A DNA stretch of 24,564 nt from an uncultured Varibaculum sp. GTDB lineage: Bacteria; Actinomycetota; Actinomycetes; Actinomycetales; Actinomycetaceae. Position 1 is the stretch's first letter; every line of letters starts with the position of its first letter. The notes under the pieces are model-generated. The model was given only the letters and a program-made list of their open reading frames with translations. It was not told where the DNA came from and made no database searches. The translations under genes and the position numbers were made by a program. This document shows, in pieces, positions 22,628 through 24,564 of the stretch. The stretch is taken from NCBI GenBank assembly GCA_947255165.1, contig CAMYFZ010000020.1, positions 1-24,564 of the forward strand, given 5' to 3'.

Positions 22628-22921
22628 CTACCCTACGTTGCGCCGCAGTCTGCGCCGTTCCCGCTCTGACAAGCCGCCCCAGATTCCGAAGCGTTCATCG
22701 TTTTCTAAGGCATAACTGAGGCATTCATCGCGAACTTCACACAGTTCACAAACCGCTTTTGCTTCCCGTGTAGAACCGCCTTTTTCCGGAAAGAACGCTT
22801 CGGGATCGGTTTGGGCACAGAGCGCTTGTTCTTGCCAGGAGAGGGGGCCTTGGTCATCCTGCCCAATTTGCCAGGACTGCGGATACGGCGAGATGGGGCC
22901 CTCGCCAAATATGTTCCACAT
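22628..22921 (-). CDS. whiB2: WhiB family iron-sulfur regulator (WhiB2/WhmD type)
   Basis: 97 residues. The four Fe-S ligands are Cys35, Cys58, Cys61 and Cys67 (ALCAQTDPEAFF; AVCELCEVRDEC), followed by the WhiB turn motif FGIWGGLSERERRRLRR that contacts the housekeeping sigma factor and DNA. The length and FFPEKGGSTREAK fit the WhiB2/WhmD branch, required for septation and division in mycobacteria and streptomycetes. ATG at 22921 with GGAG six to seven bases upstream. It is the first gene of a packed set with the glycosyltransferase (4-base gap) and DUF5719 (4-base overlap), with its own promoter region upstream (130 bases). Confidence 0.96.
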   Translation of the reverse strand: MWNIFGEGPISPYPQSWQIGQDDQGPLSWQEQALCAQTDPEAFFPEKGGSTREAKAVCELCEVRDECLSYALENDERFGIWGGLSERERRRLRRNVG

Positions 22922-22954
22922 ATTCTTCTCCTCGCAAAAATAGGTTTCTCTAAG

Positions 22955-22960
22955 AGTATA
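22955..22960 (-). promoter_or_regulatory. Possible -10 box of the whiB2 promoter
   Basis: On the minus strand GTTTATACTC contains TATACT (plus-strand AGTATA at 22955-22960), 33 bases upstream of the whiB2 ATG, in a 130-base AT-rich spacer. I see no good -35 hexamer at 16-18 bases. WhiB2-type genes often need additional regulators, which could explain this. The spacer also contains an AT-only palindrome (22992-23015). Confidence 0.35.
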
Positions 22961-23051
22961 AACTACATGCGTGTCATTCGGGGAAGTCAGCTAAAAAAAT
23001 GGTATGTATTTTTTATGGTTTCTACCCCTATTAGAGGGCACCAAAGCCTGT

Positions 23052-23819
23052 CTACCTGCGGTTTAGTTCAATAATTTTGACGATATGTTCCAGAGAAGAA
23101 ATTTTCTGGATTTCACCACAATTTGGCTCTAGGACTACCGCGGCGCCCTGATAACGCCAAATCTGCCCGATAACTAAGGCTAAAGCTTGCGGATTCGAAT
23201 CCGCGGTTAGTTTGATTAGGATTCGGCGTCCCGGACAGTTTAGTTCACACCAGCGAGGAAAATCAGCTATTGCTTTTCCGTCTGCGCTCACCTTGAAATC
23301 GACGTCCGCCAGCGCCAGGCTTTCACCAGATAAGGGATAAAGCAGTTGGTCAGCTTGGGAGAGTACTTCCCGGTTGCCATCAAGGAATCCCTCGGGTAAG
23401 GCACCGGGGTAGCGCCAGGCAAGCGGCGAGGGGCTAACCAGGTAGGTTTCGATTCCGCCGTCTCGGAAACAGGCACCGATTTCCGGGTTGGTAACTGCGC
23501 AGGCAACTACCTCCGGATTAGCGGCTAGTTCCTGGTTGGCAGCCGCCGAATCTGTCAGGCTTTTTACGGTCAATCCCAATCCCCAGCCCGCAATTCGCCA
23601 GAGCAGATCTCGCCACGAAAGCCCTAACCCCAAAGCTAATACCCCGCCGGGCTCTGCGGCTAAGTCACCGGCCAAAAGATTTTGGGTTTTGATTACCCAG
23701 TTACTGACTACCTGCCCCGATAGTTCTATGCGCTGCTCACCGTACCAGGTAAGACGGGGGGCAGGAATCCCGGCGAGGGCGCTCCCCCAGTGGTTATCCC
23801 AGGAATACTTCGCTTCCAT
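23052..23819 (-). CDS. TIGR03089-like protein (reduced AMP-ligase-like fold)
   Basis: 255 residues. The N-terminal half reads like the start of an adenylate-forming enzyme: RLTWYGEQRIELSGQVVSNW, VIKTQNLLAGDLAAEPGGVL, then LSWRDLLWRIAGWGLGLTV. This matches the actinobacterial TIGR03089 family of about 230-260 residues, which lacks the catalytic C-terminal part and the P-loop of true acyl-CoA or AMP ligases; I see no such motif here either. Its function is unknown. The ATG at 23819 shares its A with the manA stop (TAATG, 23817-23821), and GGGAG lies upstream in manA, so it is coupled to manA. A SIS-domain protein, common next to manA in mycobacteria, was considered but the sequence fits TIGR03089 better. 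Confidence 0.68.
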   Translation of the reverse strand: MEAKYSWDNHWGSALAGIPAPRLTWYGEQRIELSGQVVSNWVIKTQNLLAGDLAAEPGGVLALGLGLSWRDLLWRIAGWGLGLTVKSLTDSAAANQELAANPEVVACAVTNPEIGACFRDGGIETYLVSPSPLAWRYPGALPEGFLDGNREVLSQADQLLYPLSGESLALADVDFKVSADGKAIADFPRWCELNCPGRRILIKLTADSNPQALALVIGQIWRYQGAAVVLEPNCGEIQKISSLEHIVKIIELNRR

Positions 23820-24564
23820 TAGGGCACTCCCGCCTGCGCTAGTTTTCCGTTTCCGCGGCAGCGCACTGCACTCTCGGAAGCAGAGATAAAAATGGCTTCA
23901 CCGGTGCGGATAGTTTCTATGGATCCCCCAATCCCCACTTCCAAATCCCCGGAGATTCCCAATAGAATCCGCGGTCCGCGCCCGGGAATCGGAATCCATT
24001 CCCCGCCGGTAATCTCGGATACGGAAAGTTCGAAATCGTCAACCGGCGCATAGTAGATCCCGGTGCCACGCCCGTTCATCTCCGGGGCAATCCGCACCGG
24101 GGGTGCCCCGTGGAAATCCATACACCGTAGTGCTTCGCCGGCATCGATATGCTTCGGAGTTAGTCCGGCACGCAACACGTTATCGGAGGAAGACATCACT
24201 TCAATCCCGAGACCGGAAACATAGGCATGAACCGCCCCCGTAGGGATAAATAGCGCCTCTCCCTCGCGTAAAGTTACCGGGTTGAGCAGCAATGATAGTA
24301 CCGCGCCAGGATCGGATGGATAGGTGCGCGCGAGGGCTACGGCTTGGCGGTCTACCCGCAGCGAGGGCGAAGTGCCGCGATCAAGGCGATCTTGGCAGGC
24401 GGTGATGACTGCCTCTATTTGGGTCTGGCGTTCCTCGTCCAGGGGTGCTAAAAGTTTACGCGCTACTGCCCGCAAGCCTCGATATCCGGGGTGAGCGCGC
24501 AAAATTGCCAACATTTCCCGCGCTAAAGGAGCATTTAGATTCTCTAATACCTCGATAGCCCGCC
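23819..24564 (-). CDS. manA: Mannose-6-phosphate isomerase, class I, C-terminal part (runs off the right edge)
   Basis: About 247 codons remain open to the window edge; the ATG at 24514 is internal, because the frame continues upstream (RAIEVLENLNAPLAREM). The signature GAVHAYVSGLGIEVMSSSDN followed by VLRAGLTPKHID is the type I phosphomannose isomerase motif around the zinc and substrate site; EGEALFIPTGAVHAY is the cupin strand with a zinc-binding His. The enzyme converts fructose-6-phosphate to mannose-6-phosphate, the entry to GDP-mannose for cell-envelope mannan and glycolipids. The C-terminal cupin part (GPRILLGISGDLEV) is complete. It overlaps the TIGR03089-like gene by one base. Its position next to whiB2 and an envelope glycosyltransferase fits a role in surface glycan supply. 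Confidence 0.94.
   Translation of the reverse strand, partial: RAIEVLENLNAPLAREMLAILRAHPGYRGLRAVARKLLAPLDEERQTQIEAVITACQDRLDRGTSPSLRVDRQAVALARTYPSDPGAVLSLLLNPVTLREGEALFIPTGAVHAYVSGLGIEVMSSSDNVLRAGLTPKHIDAGEALRCMDFHGAPPVRIAPEMNGRGTGIYYAPVDDFELSVSEITGGEWIPIPGRGPRILLGISGDLEVGIGGSIETIRTGEAIFISASESAVRCRGNGKLAQAGVP

Noticed and set aside
22705..22908. Basic frame inside whiB2 in another frame
   Set aside because: It is a shadow of whiB2, whose Cys pattern and WhiB motif are unambiguous.
22992..23015. AT-only palindrome (TAAAAAA...TTTTTTA) as a terminator of the manA unit
   Set aside because: The stem would contain only A-T pairs and is too weak for an intrinsic terminator; it may just be promoter-region AT richness.
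23052..23819. SIS-domain (TobH-like) assignment suggested by the mycobacterial gene order near manA
   Set aside because: The visible motifs resemble the N-terminus of adenylate-forming enzymes, not a sugar isomerase domain.

Overview
The window looks like a stretch of actinobacterial core chromosome. The markers are an MtrA-MtrB-LpqB system, a WhiB2/WhmD regulator, a DUF3499 protein, a TIGR03089-like protein and a ThrE exporter, in an order resembling the Mycobacterium tuberculosis Rv3241c-Rv3260c neighbourhood. The base composition looks only moderately GC-rich for an actinobacterium (judged by eye, not counted). Together with the gene content this suggests an Actinomycetaceae member such as Varibaculum, Mobiluncus or Actinomyces; the genus is inference only. 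I see no insertion sequence, prophage, CRISPR array, tRNA or rRNA.

Left part (1-7039, all minus strand): a branched-chain amino acid operon in transcription order ilvB, ilvN, ilvC, leuB, ilvE, ilvD (ilvD runs off the left edge). It encodes acetohydroxyacid synthase (two subunits), ketol-acid reductoisomerase, dihydroxyacid dehydratase and the aminotransferase, plus the leucine-branch dehydrogenase LeuB. Upstream of ilvB lies an unlisted 23-codon leader peptide rich in Leu and Val codons, followed by a hairpin and U-tract. This is a textbook transcription attenuator and the best-supported regulatory finding here.

Middle (7255-10455, plus strand): divergent from the ilv operon are an AspT/YidE-type transporter with RCK_C domains and a ThrE-type threonine/serine exporter, closed by a strong intrinsic terminator. 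Synthesis and export of related amino acids therefore sit back to back across one roughly 380-bp control region.

Right of that (10555-17287, minus strand): DUF3499, mtrA, mtrB, lpqB, comF and hpf. mtrA-mtrB-lpqB are tightly spaced or overlapping and form the cell-envelope/division two-component system with its accessory lipoprotein; hpf has a structured 5' leader. A zincin-like small protein that lacks a visible HEXXH motif (17350-17769, plus) is divergent from DUF3499.

Right end (17855-24564, minus strand): partial manA (mannose-6-phosphate isomerase) overlaps a TIGR03089-like protein by one base. Then whiB2, a very large GT2 glycosyltransferase/multi-spanning membrane protein and a membrane-anchored DUF5719 protein form a tightly packed set. 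This suggests an envelope-glycan module expressed with the septation regulator.

Nothing in the window is an obviously new defence or mobile system. The most worthwhile items are the ilv attenuator, the divergent synthesis/export arrangement, the whiB2-GT-DUF5719 module with its acidic-linker glycosyltransferase, and the degenerate zincin.
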